A stretch of 14,575 bases of DNA from CAZVCG01 sp964626265 (GCA_964626265.1 CAZVCG010000044.1:1-14575); one strand, 5' to 3'; numbered from the stretch's first letter, positions 6,081 to 14,544 are shown. Translations and numbers: made by a program. Notes: generated by a model not told the origin, from the sequence alone.

Positions 6081-8921
6081 TTACCTATGCAAATGCGTTG
6101 ACAGATAATTCCCCGTATAGCTTTCTTTCACCTTCGCCACGTCTTCCGGCGTGCCGGATGCGACAATGCGGCCGCCGCCGTCGCCGCCTTCGGGGCCAAG
6201 GTCGATGATGTGGTCGGCGGTCTTGATGACTTCCAGGTTATGTTCGATCACCACGACAGTGTTGCCCTGATCAACCAGCGCATGTAACACGTCGAGCAGC
6301 TTTTTCACATCGTGGAAGTGTAGGCCGGTTGTCGGCTCATCCAGAATGTATAGCGTCTTGCCAGTGGCGCGGCGGGACAGTTCCTTGGCCAGCTTCACGC
6401 GTTGCGCCTCGCCGCCCGATAGCGTTGTGGCTGACTGGCCGATCTTGATGTAGCCGAGGCCGACGCGTTTCAGCGTTTCCATCTTGTCGCGGATCGACGG
6501 CACGGCGGCAAAGAACGTTGAGCCTTCCTCGACTGTCATATCAAGGACATCGGCTATCGATTTGTCTTTGTAGGTGACTTCCAGCGTCTCGCGGTTGTAG
6601 CGTTTGCCGTGGCATGTGTCGCAAGTGACGTAGACATCGGGCAAAAAGTGCATCTCGATGCGGATGACCCCATCGCCCTCGCAGGCCTCGCAGCGGCCCC
6701 CTTTGACGTTGAACGAAAAGCGTCCGGCCTTGTAGCCTCGCGCCTTGGATTCCGGCAATCCGGCGAACCAGTCGCGGATAGGGGTGAAAGCCCCCGTATA
6801 AGTGGCTGGATTTGAACGCGGCGTACGGCCTATGGGCGCTTGGTTGATGTCCACGATCTTGTCGATATGCTCCACGCCCTTCAGCGTTTCGTGCGCGCCG
6901 GGAATGTCGCGCGAGTTGTTAAGACGCCGCGCCAAGGCCTTGTAAAGCGTTTCAATTACCAGCGTTGACTTGCCGCCACCCGATACGCCAGTGACGCAGG
7001 TGAACGTACCCAAAGGAAAACGGGCGTTGATATGCTTCAGGTTGTTTTCGTGTGCGCCGACGACTTCGATACACTTCGAATTATGGCCGTTGCGGCGGTT
7101 TTCTGGCACCGGAATGGCCATTTTACCAGTCAAATAGGCCGCTGTGAGGCTTTTTTTGGCCTTTAAAACGTCGTTTGGCGGACCAAAAGCGACTATTTCA
7201 CCCCCATGAACACCCGCTTTCGGGCCCATATCGATCAAATAATCGGCCGTACGGATCGCTTCCTCGTCGTGTTCGACGACGATAACGGTGTTCCCAAGGT
7301 CGCGCAGATGTTTAAGCGTCTCCAAAAGCCGTGAATTATCACGCTGATGGAGGCCGATCGATGGTTCATCCAAAACATAAAGAACGCCTGTCAGGCCCGA
7401 ACCGATCTGCGAAGCGAGCCGGATCCGCTGACTTTCCCCGCCCGATAGCGTACCCGATGACCGTGCCAAGGTCAGGTATTCCAGCCCTACGTTGTTCAGA
7501 AACCCGAGCCGTTCGTTAATTTCTTTCAGAATGCGCGCTGCGATCTCGCGCTGCTTCGGCGTAAGGCTTTTCGGTAGGACCGCGAACCATTCCTTGGCTG
7601 CCTTGATCGAAAACTCGGCGACTTCGCTGATGTTCATGCCCGCGATTTTGACGGCAAGGGCCTCGGGCTTCAGGCGCTGGCCTTTGCAGACTTCGCAGGA
7701 CTGGGCGGATTGAAAGCGGCTGAACTCCTCGCGGATCCACGCGCTTTCGGTTTCGCGCCAGCGGCGTTCCATGTTGGGGATGACGCCCTCAAACGGCTTG
7801 GTGGAACGGAAGCTGTGCGTATCGCTTTCGTAGTGGAACGTGAACTCCTTGTCGCCCGTGCCGTACAGCACCGCATGGCGGAACTTTTCATCGAGGTCTT
7901 TCCACGGTTTTTTTAAGCTAGCTTTGTAATGCCGCGCCAAAGTTTCCAGCGTTTGCGTGTAAAACATCGACGTGACGGTTTTCCACGGCGCAATCGCGCC
8001 TTCGGATATGCTCAAATCCTGATCGGGGATGACAAGTTCCGGGTCGAAATACAACTTGTCGCCCAGGCCGTCGCATGCCGGGCACGCGCCGTGCGGGTTG
8101 TTGAACGAAAACAGGCGTGGCTCGATCTCGTCAATCGTGAATCCGCTGACCGGGCAGGCGAACTTGGCGGAAAAGGTCGTGATGTGCCCGTTCGTCGCGT
8201 TTTCGGCGAACAAAAGGCCATCGGCAAGTTTCAGCGCCGTTTCGATGGAATCCGCCAATCGGTTGCCGAGATCGGGTTTGACGACAATACGATCCACGAC
8301 GACGCTAATGTCGTGCTTGATCTTTTTGTTTAACGTGGGCGCGTCTTCAATATCATAGACTTCGCCGTCGATCTTCACACGCTGGAAACCCTGCTTGCGG
8401 AGGTCTTGCAACTCCTTGCGGTATTCGCCCTTGCGACCGCGCACGATAGGGGCGAGGAGCATCAGCTTTGTGCCCTCAGGCATCGCCTGAATACGGTCGA
8501 CCATCTGTGAGACCGTCTGGCTTTCGATGGGCAGGCCTGTGGCGGGCGAATAGGGAACGCCGATGCGCGCGAACAAAAGGCGCATGTAATCGTAAATCTC
8601 GGTAACCGTGCCGACTGTCGAGCGCGGGTTGCGCGAGGTTGTTTTCTGTTCGATGGAAATCGCGGGCGAGAGGCCTTCGATGGAATCCACGTCGGGCTTT
8701 TGCATCAATTCTAAAAACTGCCGAGCGTAGGCCGACAGGCTTTCGACATAGCGGCGCTGACCTTCGGCATAGATCGTGTCGAACGCAAGCGAGGACTTGC
8801 CCGAGCCGCTTAACCCCGTGATGACCACAAGCTGGTCGCGCGGTATCGTGACGTCGATGTTCTTGAGGTTGTGTTCGCGCGCGCCGCGCACGCGGATGTT
8901 TTTGTGCTGCGTGGGTTCCAT
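6081..8921 (-). CDS. uvrA: Excinuclease ABC subunit A
   Basis: UvrA is the dimeric ATPase that finds bulky DNA lesions and loads UvrB in nucleotide excision repair. The 946 residues match the usual length. Two ABC units are complete: Walker A GLSGSGKSS (36-44) with signature LSGGE (492-496) and Walker B VLYVLDEP (513-520); then Walker A GVSGGGKST (645-653) with signature LSGGE (834-838) and Walker B TLYILDEP (856-863). The second zinc module has all four cysteines (744, 747, 767, 770). The first has C256, C280 and C283 but Ser259 in place of the second cysteine (CPVSGF); I recall this variant from other alphaproteobacterial UvrA proteins. The ATG at 8921 precedes the conserved KNIRVRGAREHNLKNI by a few residues, but no clear ribosome binding site is present. 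A LexA-type operator lies about 46 bases upstream. Confidence 0.97.
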   Translation of the reverse strand: MEPTQHKNIRVRGAREHNLKNIDVTIPRDQLVVITGLSGSGKSSLAFDTIYAEGQRRYVESLSAYARQFLELMQKPDVDSIEGLSPAISIEQKTTSRNPRSTVGTVTEIYDYMRLLFARIGVPYSPATGLPIESQTVSQMVDRIQAMPEGTKLMLLAPIVRGRKGEYRKELQDLRKQGFQRVKIDGEVYDIEDAPTLNKKIKHDISVVVDRIVVKPDLGNRLADSIETALKLADGLLFAENATNGHITTFSAKFACPVSGFTIDEIEPRLFSFNNPHGACPACDGLGDKLYFDPELVIPDQDLSISEGAIAPWKTVTSMFYTQTLETLARHYKASLKKPWKDLDEKFRHAVLYGTGDKEFTFHYESDTHSFRSTKPFEGVIPNMERRWRETESAWIREEFSRFQSAQSCEVCKGQRLKPEALAVKIAGMNISEVAEFSIKAAKEWFAVLPKSLTPKQREIAARILKEINERLGFLNNVGLEYLTLARSSGTLSGGESQRIRLASQIGSGLTGVLYVLDEPSIGLHQRDNSRLLETLKHLRDLGNTVIVVEHDEEAIRTADYLIDMGPKAGVHGGEIVAFGPPNDVLKAKKSLTAAYLTGKMAIPVPENRRNGHNSKCIEVVGAHENNLKHINARFPLGTFTCVTGVSGGGKSTLVIETLYKALARRLNNSRDIPGAHETLKGVEHIDKIVDINQAPIGRTPRSNPATYTGAFTPIRDWFAGLPESKARGYKAGRFSFNVKGGRCEACEGDGVIRIEMHFLPDVYVTCDTCHGKRYNRETLEVTYKDKSIADVLDMTVEEGSTFFAAVPSIRDKMETLKRVGLGYIKIGQSATTLSGGEAQRVKLAKELSRRATGKTLYILDEPTTGLHFHDVKKLLDVLHALVDQGNTVVVIEHNLEVIKTADHIIDLGPEGGDGGGRIVASGTPEDVAKVKESYTGNYLSTHLHR

Positions 8922-8962
8922 AGGGGGGAATATGGTGCGGGCGGAGGGAAATTGCCAGCATT

Positions 8963-8991
8963 ATTTGTACACGGTTTGTTCCCACCCTCAA
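8963..8991 (-). promoter_or_regulatory. Probable SOS promoter of uvrA with a near-consensus LexA operator
   Basis: GTAC-ACGGTTT-GTTC at 8967-8981 matches the alphaproteobacterial LexA site GTTC-N7-GTTC at seven of eight fixed bases. On the minus strand TTGAGG (8991-8986) can be a -35 box and ACAAAT (8968-8963) a -10 box with 17-base spacing. The operator would then lie between them, the classic repressor position. This predicts induction of uvrA on DNA damage. The single mismatch makes it a less certain call than the ssb site. Confidence 0.5.
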
Positions 8992-9086
8992 ATCCCCGAT
9001 AGTTGAAAGAAGGAAAGTGATTAAAGTATGGACATTTTAGGCGCGCGCACGCTAACTTTGTTCATATTTTCAACACGATATTTTTC

Positions 9087-9902
9087 ATGCCAAAGCGAGA
9101 AGCCTTTTTCGAGTATTATTACCATACGCGAGCGGAAAGCGAAGGTCCGCGGAAACTGGTCGTTTCGTTCCCAGGTCGTTTGGGCCTTCGCCTGTATGAG
9201 GATCATCCACATAAGCATAAACCGTTTTTATGGGACGCTTTTTGCAGGTGCAACGCCGATGTCTTGTTACTGCGGCCTGTTTATGAGGGCTTGTATCTTG
9301 ACGCGTACATAACGAAGGATTTCGGAAAATTACCGGCTTTCCTTCACACGCTAAGAAAGCAAAAGAACATAGAAAAAACTGTGCTTTTTGGCTTTTCGCT
9401 GGGCTGTGCGCCTGTGCTTTGGCTGTCTAGGCAGGGCGTAGCCGACGAAGTCATTCTTTTGGCGCCTGGTTTGCCCATGCTTGACGGTTTACGCGCCATG
9501 GACGATCCGCGATGGTCTAGAGACTTCGGACATTTTTGCGATGGCAAACCGCTGGAAATGAGCGCGTTTCCCGCAAATGCGAACATGAAAATAATTTACG
9601 GCAGCAATTACCGGTATGATCGGATGCGCGATGGGGATATGGCGCATTTCCTCTTAAAGCTCGCGCCTCACGCATCCGTTGAGATCGTTGATGGGGCGGG
9701 GCACGATGTCGTTAGGTTTTGGAGCAAACATGGCACCCTTTGCGAAAATATATATGCGATGCTCGGGTTAACAACCTCGACTTCGAATTATGCGCCACCC
9801 CATCAAACGGCTGTATGGTCGGCATTGGAGCGGGCGTTAGATGGGGCGCATCCCCCGCAAAACCAACAAAGGAGACATACTTCTTTGAATATGTCGTATT
9901 GA
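9087..9902 (+). CDS. Alpha/beta-hydrolase-fold protein, substrate unknown
   Basis: The 271-residue product has the nucleophile elbow GFSLG (residues 102-106, Ser104) after a hydrophobic strand (KTVLF). A likely catalytic histidine is in DGAGHDV (His206). An acidic partner is probably among D178, D182 and D184, after the strand MKIIYGS. KLVVSFPGR (23-31) fits the strand and oxyanion-loop region. There is no signal peptide, so it is probably cytoplasmic. The last 45 residues are low in structure (TSTSNYAPP, HPPQNQQRR) and may be a tail. No ribosome binding site precedes the ATG at 9087. GGAAAG with proper spacing stands before ATG 9028, in another frame; one extra T in the run at 9081-9085 would join that start to this gene. 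The gene lies between uvrA and ssb, which are direct neighbours in many proteobacteria. Confidence 0.75.
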   Translation: MPKREAFFEYYYHTRAESEGPRKLVVSFPGRLGLRLYEDHPHKHKPFLWDAFCRCNADVLLLRPVYEGLYLDAYITKDFGKLPAFLHTLRKQKNIEKTVLFGFSLGCAPVLWLSRQGVADEVILLAPGLPMLDGLRAMDDPRWSRDFGHFCDGKPLEMSAFPANANMKIIYGSNYRYDRMRDGDMAHFLLKLAPHASVEIVDGAGHDVVRFWSKHGTLCENIYAMLGLTTSTSNYAPPHQTAVWSALERALDGAHPPQNQQRRHTSLNMSY

Positions 9903-10045
9903 TACAGTTGTTTTCATGAATACATCATCCATTAAAGATACGCGTTGATCTGCTCCAAATAGAGTTACGACATGTTTTGCGTGGTAAGCGTTTGATGTCT
10001 CGGTCTCCTGCCTTCAAACAAAGTATCTGTGGATGACTTAAAATT

Positions 10046-10060
10046 GTTCTTGATTTGTTC
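10046..10060 (+). promoter_or_regulatory. LexA (SOS) operator upstream of ssb
   Basis: GTTC-TTGATTT-GTTC is a perfect match to the GTTC-N7-GTTC direct repeat recognised by alphaproteobacterial LexA. It lies 78 bases before the ssb start. TTGATT (10050-10055) inside it can serve as a -35 box, with AATCAT (10073-10078) as a modest -10 box 17 bases on, so a bound repressor would cover the promoter. Because no terminator is visible before dnaE, the effect may extend to the two genes after ssb. Confidence 0.75.
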
Positions 10061-10138
10061 CGATGAATCGGGAATCATGAGTTGTCAGTTTTCCCCGTGC
10101 GGGTTAGATGAAACCATCACCCACAGAAAGGTCGTCTT

Positions 10139-10609
10139 ATGGCAGGCAGCGTCAACAAAGTCATTCTTGTCGGTAACTTAGGTCGCGATCCGGAAATCCG
10201 GACATTTCAGAACGGCGGGCGCGTTGCGCATCTCAATATTGCGACCTCCGAAAGCTGGAAAGACAAGGCGACGGGCGAACGCAAGGACAAGACCGAATGG
10301 CACCGCGTTGCCGTGTTCAACGAAAATCTCATTGGCGTCATTGAACGCTATCTGAAAAAGGGCGCGAAGGTTTACATCGAAGGCGCGCTCGAAACACGCA
10401 AGTGGACGGATCAATCGGGGCAGGAAAAATATACGACCGAAGTCGTGTTGCGTCCCTTCCGAGGCGAACTCACCATGCTTGACGGCAAAGGCGGGGGCGG
10501 ATCAAGCGGCTCTGGCGATGCGTTCGGCCTGACGGGCGATGCGGGGGGTTCGGCTTCGCTTGGCGGTCCCACCGGCGGTTCCGACCTCGACGACGACATT
10601 CCTTTTTGA
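10139..10609 (+). CDS. ssb: Single-stranded DNA-binding protein
   Basis: SSB coats single-stranded DNA in replication, repair and recombination and recruits partner proteins through its C-terminal tip. Residues 1-112 form the OB fold, starting MAGSVNKVILVGNLGRDPEIR, in two familiar blocks (SVNKVILVGNLG, DPEIR). TEWHRVAVF (52-60) and AKVYIEGALETRKW (76-89) are typical. Residues 117-148 are a glycine- and serine-rich flexible linker. The protein ends DDDIPF, the conserved acidic partner-binding tip. At 156 residues its length is normal. GAAAGG (10126-10131) gives a ribosome binding site 7 bases before the ATG. A perfect LexA site lies upstream. The next gene begins 37 bases after the stop. Confidence 0.97.
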   Translation: MAGSVNKVILVGNLGRDPEIRTFQNGGRVAHLNIATSESWKDKATGERKDKTEWHRVAVFNENLIGVIERYLKKGAKVYIEGALETRKWTDQSGQEKYTTEVVLRPFRGELTMLDGKGGGGSSGSGDAFGLTGDAGGSASLGGPTGGSDLDDDIPF

Positions 10610-10646
10610 TCCTAGCGTTTTTTCTCCAACCAGATAGGGGGCGAAT

Positions 10647-10970
10647 ATGCGCAATCTTTTCGCGATAGCTGGCGTTATCCTCTTAGGCATCTCTTTTCCC
10701 GCTCATGCCTGTGTTGGCGACACAAAACAGGCCCAAGCCAAGCGGCAAAAAGACATCTACGTTGAATACGACGCCAATCACGATGGAAAATTGTCGTACG
10801 ACGAATATATAGAGATGTTTCAGGACTGGGGAACTATGCCTGCGGAAACAGGCTATAGGCAATTCTATAATAATATTGATAAAGACAAATCCGGTTTCCT
10901 GAGTTTTGATGAATGGGCTGCGCAGCATCCGCCGGAATATTTTGCGACGGATGAGGATTGCGGCAAATAA
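10647..10970 (+). CDS. Secreted EF-hand calcium-binding protein
   Basis: The 107-residue protein begins with a signal peptide: basic start MRN, hydrophobic core to about residue 17, and an AHA cleavage site before Cys22. The mature part should be periplasmic. It has two canonical EF-hand loops: residues 42-53 (DANHDGKLSYDE) and 78-89 (DKDKSGFLSFDE). Positions 1, 3, 5, 9 and 12 of each loop carry oxygen ligands and position 6 is glycine, so calcium binding is very likely. Cys22 and Cys105 could form a disulfide closing the domain. AGGGGG precedes the ATG by 7 bases, a strong ribosome binding site. The gene sits between ssb and dnaE. Its stop is followed two bases later by the probable dnaE GTG start, suggesting translational coupling. 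No functional link to replication is evident. Confidence 0.88.
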   Translation: MRNLFAIAGVILLGISFPAHACVGDTKQAQAKRQKDIYVEYDANHDGKLSYDEYIEMFQDWGTMPAETGYRQFYNNIDKDKSGFLSFDEWAAQHPPEYFATDEDCGK

Positions 10971-10972
10971 TC

Positions 10973-13900
10973 GTGCCCGACGCAGATTTCATCCACCTTC
11001 GCGTTCATTCGTCCTATTCCCTTGCGGAAGGGGCGATCAAGGTCGTTGAGGACAAGCCGAAAAACGGCGGGAGAGCCGCGCGCAAAGACCTCATAAAATT
11101 ATGCTTGAGCAATGACATGCCTGCCGTCGCATTAACGGATAAGGGCAATCTGTTCGGCGCTTTGGAATTCGCGATGGCGGCTTCCGGCGCGGGCGTACAG
11201 CCGATCATCGGTTGCCAGATCGCCGTCGAACGTCCGGCGCAAGCCGATGAATCTATCGCGCGGCAGCAAGTATATGATCAGCTTGTGCTGCTTGTGCAAA
11301 ACGAATTGGGCTATCGCAATTTATCGGCTTTAGTTACGCAATCCTACGTTAGCGTCGAACGTACGGAACCTTACGTCACGCGCGAGGAGTTGGCGCGTTA
11401 TGCGGGCGGACTTATTGCGCTTTCTGGCGGCATAGACGGCAGCTTAGGCCATCTGCTGCTCGATGGGCAAAAAGCGGCCGCGGAAGAACAGCTGAAAGAA
11501 CTCAGCACGTTATTCTATGATCGCTTTTATATCGAAATTACGCGCCATCATGGCGGCGAGGTCGGGCAAAAAGAACAAAGCATCGAACAAGACCTGATCG
11601 AGCTTGCATATCGGCACAACATTCCTCTCGTCGCGACTAACGACGTTTATTTTGGCGAGGAGGACATGTATGCCGCGCACGACGCTTTACTTTGCATCGC
11701 AGACAAGACGGTTATCGCCGAAACAAAACGCCGCCATCTTACACCGGATCACAGATTCAAGTCGGCGGCCGAAATGCGCGCGCTGTTCGCCGATTTGCCA
11801 GAGGCTTGCGACAACACGCTTGTCATTGCGCAACGCTGCGCGTACATGCCCGCGCCTCGAAATCCAATCTTGCCGCCATTTCCGGGTCTTGAAAACACTA
11901 CGGAAGCCGAAGAAGTCCGCCGCCAGGCGCGGGAAGGGCTGGAAATGCGCATCAAGACAACAAAAATTGAAAACCCAGGGCCTTACTATGCGCGCCTCGA
12001 ATACGAACTCGACGTTATCGTCAAAATGGGCTTTGCGGGATACTTCCTCATCGTGTCCGATTTTATCAAGTGGGCAAAGAGCCAAAAAATTCCTGTCGGG
12101 CCGGGCCGCGGTTCTGGCGCGGGGTCTGTCGTCGCGTGGGCGCTGCTCATCACCGATCTCGATCCTTTGCGTTTCGGCTTGCTGTTTGAACGTTTCCTGA
12201 ATCCCGACCGCGTGTCGATGCCCGACTTCGATGTCGATTTTTGTCAGGAACGCCGCGACGAAGTTATACGCTATGTGCAAGGCAAATACGGTGCTGACCG
12301 CGTGGCGCAGATCATCACGTTTGGCAAATTGCAGGCGCGCGCGGTGTTGCGCGATACGGGCCGTGTTCTCGGGATGCCGTATGGCTATGTCGACAAGATA
12401 TGCAAACTGGTGCCGAGCAACCCTGCCAATCCCGTTTCGCTGCAACAGGCCATTGACGGCGAAGCGCAGCTTCAACAATTACGCGACAATGACGCCGTCG
12501 TTGCCCAGCTTATGGATATTGCGCTCAAGCTCGAAGGGCTTTACCGCAACGCCTCCACGCACGCGGCGGGCGTCGTCATAGGCGACAGGCCGCTTGTGGA
12601 CCTTGTGCCGCTTTACCGTGATCCCGATGCGACGTTGCCCGCGACGCAATTCAATATGAAGATGGTAGAGACGGCGGGGCTGGTGAAGTTCGACTTCCTC
12701 GGCCTCAAAACGCTCGACGTTCTCAATCAGGCCGTGGAATTGCTGCAAGCGCGGGGGATTGAGCTTGATCTCACGCATCTGCCGCTCGACGATGCCGATA
12801 CATATAAGCTTCTCTCGCGCGGCGATACGACAGGCGTGTTCCAGCTTGAAAGTTCGGGGATGCGCGATGTGCTGCGTCGGCTGAAGCCTAACCGTTTCGA
12901 GGACATCATCGCGCTTGTCGCGTTATATCGCCCCGGCCCGATGGACAACATCCCGAAGTACGTTAAATGCAAAAACGGTGAGGAAGATGCGGACTATCTT
13001 CACCCGTCGCTAGAGCCCATATTAAAAGACACGTTCGGCATCATGATCTATCAGGAACAGGTCATGCAGGCCGCGCAGATTTTGGCGGGGTATACGCTCG
13101 GCGGCGCCGACTTGTTGCGTCGTGCGATGGGCAAGAAAAAGCCGGAGGAAATGGCGGCCCAAAGGTCCAATTTTATCGAAGGCGCGAGCAAAAACGGCAT
13201 CATTCCCGAGCAAGCCGGGCTTATCTTCGATCAAATCGACAAGTTCGCGGGTTATGGCTTCAACAAATCGCACGCCGCGGCTTATGCTCTCATCGCTTAT
13301 CAAACGGCCTATATCAAAACGCATTATCCCGTCGAATTTTACGCCGCGTCGATGAACTTCGACATGAACGATACGGACAAGCTCGGCGTTTTTCGTCATG
13401 AACTTATGCGTCACGGCGTTACGCTTTTGCCGCCGGACGTAAACCGCTCTTTCGCGCTTTTTATGCCGGAGCAATTGGCAAACGGCAAACAGGCGATCCG
13501 CTATGCCCTTGCTGCGATCAAGGGCGTTGGCGAAGCGGCAATGACCGCTTTGGTCGAGGCGCGCAAGGTCGGAGGGTCATTTAAGGATTTGTTCGATCTG
13601 AGCGAACGCGTCGACGTGCGCGTCATCAACCGCAAACAGCTAGAGGGTCTGGCGATGGCTGGCGCATTCGACTCCATCGAACGCAACCGGGCGCTGGTGA
13701 TCGAAGCGATCGACCTTATCCTTAAGCACAGTCATTCTGTGGCCGATGAGCGCAACAGCGGCCAAACGAGCATCTTCGGGTCGCTTTTGCCATCTGCCGC
13801 TAAACCTGCATTGCCCAAAACAAAAATGTGGGATGAACTTACGCGCCTAAATCATGAGTTTCAGGCGCTTGGATTTTACCTCTCCGCGCATCCACTCGAC

Positions 13901-14473
13901 AATTACGGCGGAATGCTTGATAGGCTCGGCATCGTGAAGGCTAACGCCGTCGCAGGGATGCAGCGCGCGCTTGGCCCTTCGCGTTACAAGTTGGCGGGCA
14001 TCGTCATGGGAAGACAAGAACGCACAGCGCGCTCCGGCAACAAGTTCGCGTTTGTACAAGCATCGGATACGTCAGGCTCGTTCGAAGTGATGGTGTTTTC
14101 CGAATTGCTGGCCTCCAAGCGCGATATTCTGGAGCCCGGACAAGCCGTGTTGATAGAGGTTGATGCGCAATCCGACGATCGGCAAGGCAACGGCGGCGAT
14201 ATGCGTTTTATTGCGCGCAATTTCGAATTGTTAAAGGAAGTTGCGGCGCGAAGCGCACACGGCATCCGCATCAAGCTCTATGACGACGACGTGGTGGCCG
14301 ATATTCACAAGCAATTGGCTGAAGCCAAAAAGGGCCGTGGCAAAGTTACCTTGTTGCTCGATCTCGATGACGAATGGGCCGAAGTTGAGCTGCCTGGGGC
14401 GTGGCAGCTTACGGATACCCTAAAGTCTTCCCTGCGCGACCTCGGCAACGGGCTTGAGGTTGAAGAGTGTTAA
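10973..14473 (+). CDS. dnaE: DNA polymerase III alpha subunit (replicative)
   Basis: DnaE is the catalytic subunit of the chromosomal replicase. I choose the GTG at 10973 (1166 residues) because it puts PDADFIHLRVHSSYSL at the N-terminus, as is usual. A TTG at 10958 in the same frame would add five residues and overlap the previous gene. The PHP domain comes first (HLRVHSSYS, PAVALTDKGNLFGALEF). The palm holds the catalytic aspartates in MPDFDVDF (Asp420 and Asp422) and the third in VKFDFLGLKT. The GPGRGSGAGS loop precedes them. Toward the C-terminus come a helix-hairpin-helix (IKGVGEAAM), the clamp-binding motif QTSIF (residues 931-935), and an OB fold (YKLAGIVMGRQERT). The length matches DnaE1 of the E. 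coli type. It is probably cotranscribed with ssb and the EF-hand gene. Confidence 0.97.
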   Translation: MPDADFIHLRVHSSYSLAEGAIKVVEDKPKNGGRAARKDLIKLCLSNDMPAVALTDKGNLFGALEFAMAASGAGVQPIIGCQIAVERPAQADESIARQQVYDQLVLLVQNELGYRNLSALVTQSYVSVERTEPYVTREELARYAGGLIALSGGIDGSLGHLLLDGQKAAAEEQLKELSTLFYDRFYIEITRHHGGEVGQKEQSIEQDLIELAYRHNIPLVATNDVYFGEEDMYAAHDALLCIADKTVIAETKRRHLTPDHRFKSAAEMRALFADLPEACDNTLVIAQRCAYMPAPRNPILPPFPGLENTTEAEEVRRQAREGLEMRIKTTKIENPGPYYARLEYELDVIVKMGFAGYFLIVSDFIKWAKSQKIPVGPGRGSGAGSVVAWALLITDLDPLRFGLLFERFLNPDRVSMPDFDVDFCQERRDEVIRYVQGKYGADRVAQIITFGKLQARAVLRDTGRVLGMPYGYVDKICKLVPSNPANPVSLQQAIDGEAQLQQLRDNDAVVAQLMDIALKLEGLYRNASTHAAGVVIGDRPLVDLVPLYRDPDATLPATQFNMKMVETAGLVKFDFLGLKTLDVLNQAVELLQARGIELDLTHLPLDDADTYKLLSRGDTTGVFQLESSGMRDVLRRLKPNRFEDIIALVALYRPGPMDNIPKYVKCKNGEEDADYLHPSLEPILKDTFGIMIYQEQVMQAAQILAGYTLGGADLLRRAMGKKKPEEMAAQRSNFIEGASKNGIIPEQAGLIFDQIDKFAGYGFNKSHAAAYALIAYQTAYIKTHYPVEFYAASMNFDMNDTDKLGVFRHELMRHGVTLLPPDVNRSFALFMPEQLANGKQAIRYALAAIKGVGEAAMTALVEARKVGGSFKDLFDLSERVDVRVINRKQLEGLAMAGAFDSIERNRALVIEAIDLILKHSHSVADERNSGQTSIFGSLLPSAAKPALPKTKMWDELTRLNHEFQALGFYLSAHPLDNYGGMLDRLGIVKANAVAGMQRALGPSRYKLAGIVMGRQERTARSGNKFAFVQASDTSGSFEVMVFSELLASKRDILEPGQAVLIEVDAQSDDRQGNGGDMRFIARNFELLKEVAARSAHGIRIKLYDDDVVADIHKQLAEAKKGRGKVTLLLDLDDEWAEVELPGAWQLTDTLKSSLRDLGNGLEVEEC

Positions 14474-14475
14474 AA

Positions 14476-14501
14476 AAGGCGGTCACTTGCGTGACCGCCT
14501 T
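14476..14501. terminator. Hairpin terminator after dnaE, stronger for the minus strand
   Basis: AAGGCGGTCAC (14476-14486) pairs perfectly with GTGACCGCCTT (14491-14501) around a TTGC loop, just after the dnaE stop. On the plus strand only TT then AAAAG follows, a poor T tract. On the minus strand the hairpin is followed by six T (14477-14472). It should therefore work best on transcripts coming from the right, while still folding at the end of the dnaE message. Confidence 0.7.
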
Positions 14502-14519
14502 AAAAGTTTCCTAAAATGA

Positions 14520-14544
14520 TATTAGGGTCCAGACCCAATTAACC
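14520..14544. repeat. Dispersed repeat with GTCTGGACCC core, copy B
   Basis: The reverse complement of this 25-base segment matches 31-55 at 22 of 25 positions, with the core GTCTGGACCCTA identical. Here the segment is intergenic, 19 bases after the terminator hairpin behind dnaE. Together the two copies form an inverted pair that encloses nearly the whole window. Confidence 0.7.

Noticed and set aside
6071..6082. AACGC-TT-GCGTT at the uvrA stop, a possible terminator
   Set aside because: The stem has only five pairs with a two-base loop and four T follow. It is too weak to call, though some role at the uvrA 3' end is possible.
8476..8991. Minus-strand frame overlapping the uvrA start
   Set aside because: Its translation is a shifted reading of the conserved uvrA N-terminal codons, rich in Arg and His, with no independent support.
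9860..9902. AAAGGAG near 9867 as a ribosome site for a further gene
   Set aside because: The starts that follow (TTG or ATG near 9886-9892) reach a stop within a few codons, and the site lies inside the hydrolase frame.
11687..12478. Long minus-strand open frame opposite dnaE
   Set aside because: It is antisense to the conserved polymerase core. The composition is that of a shadow frame and there is no ribosome binding site or motif.
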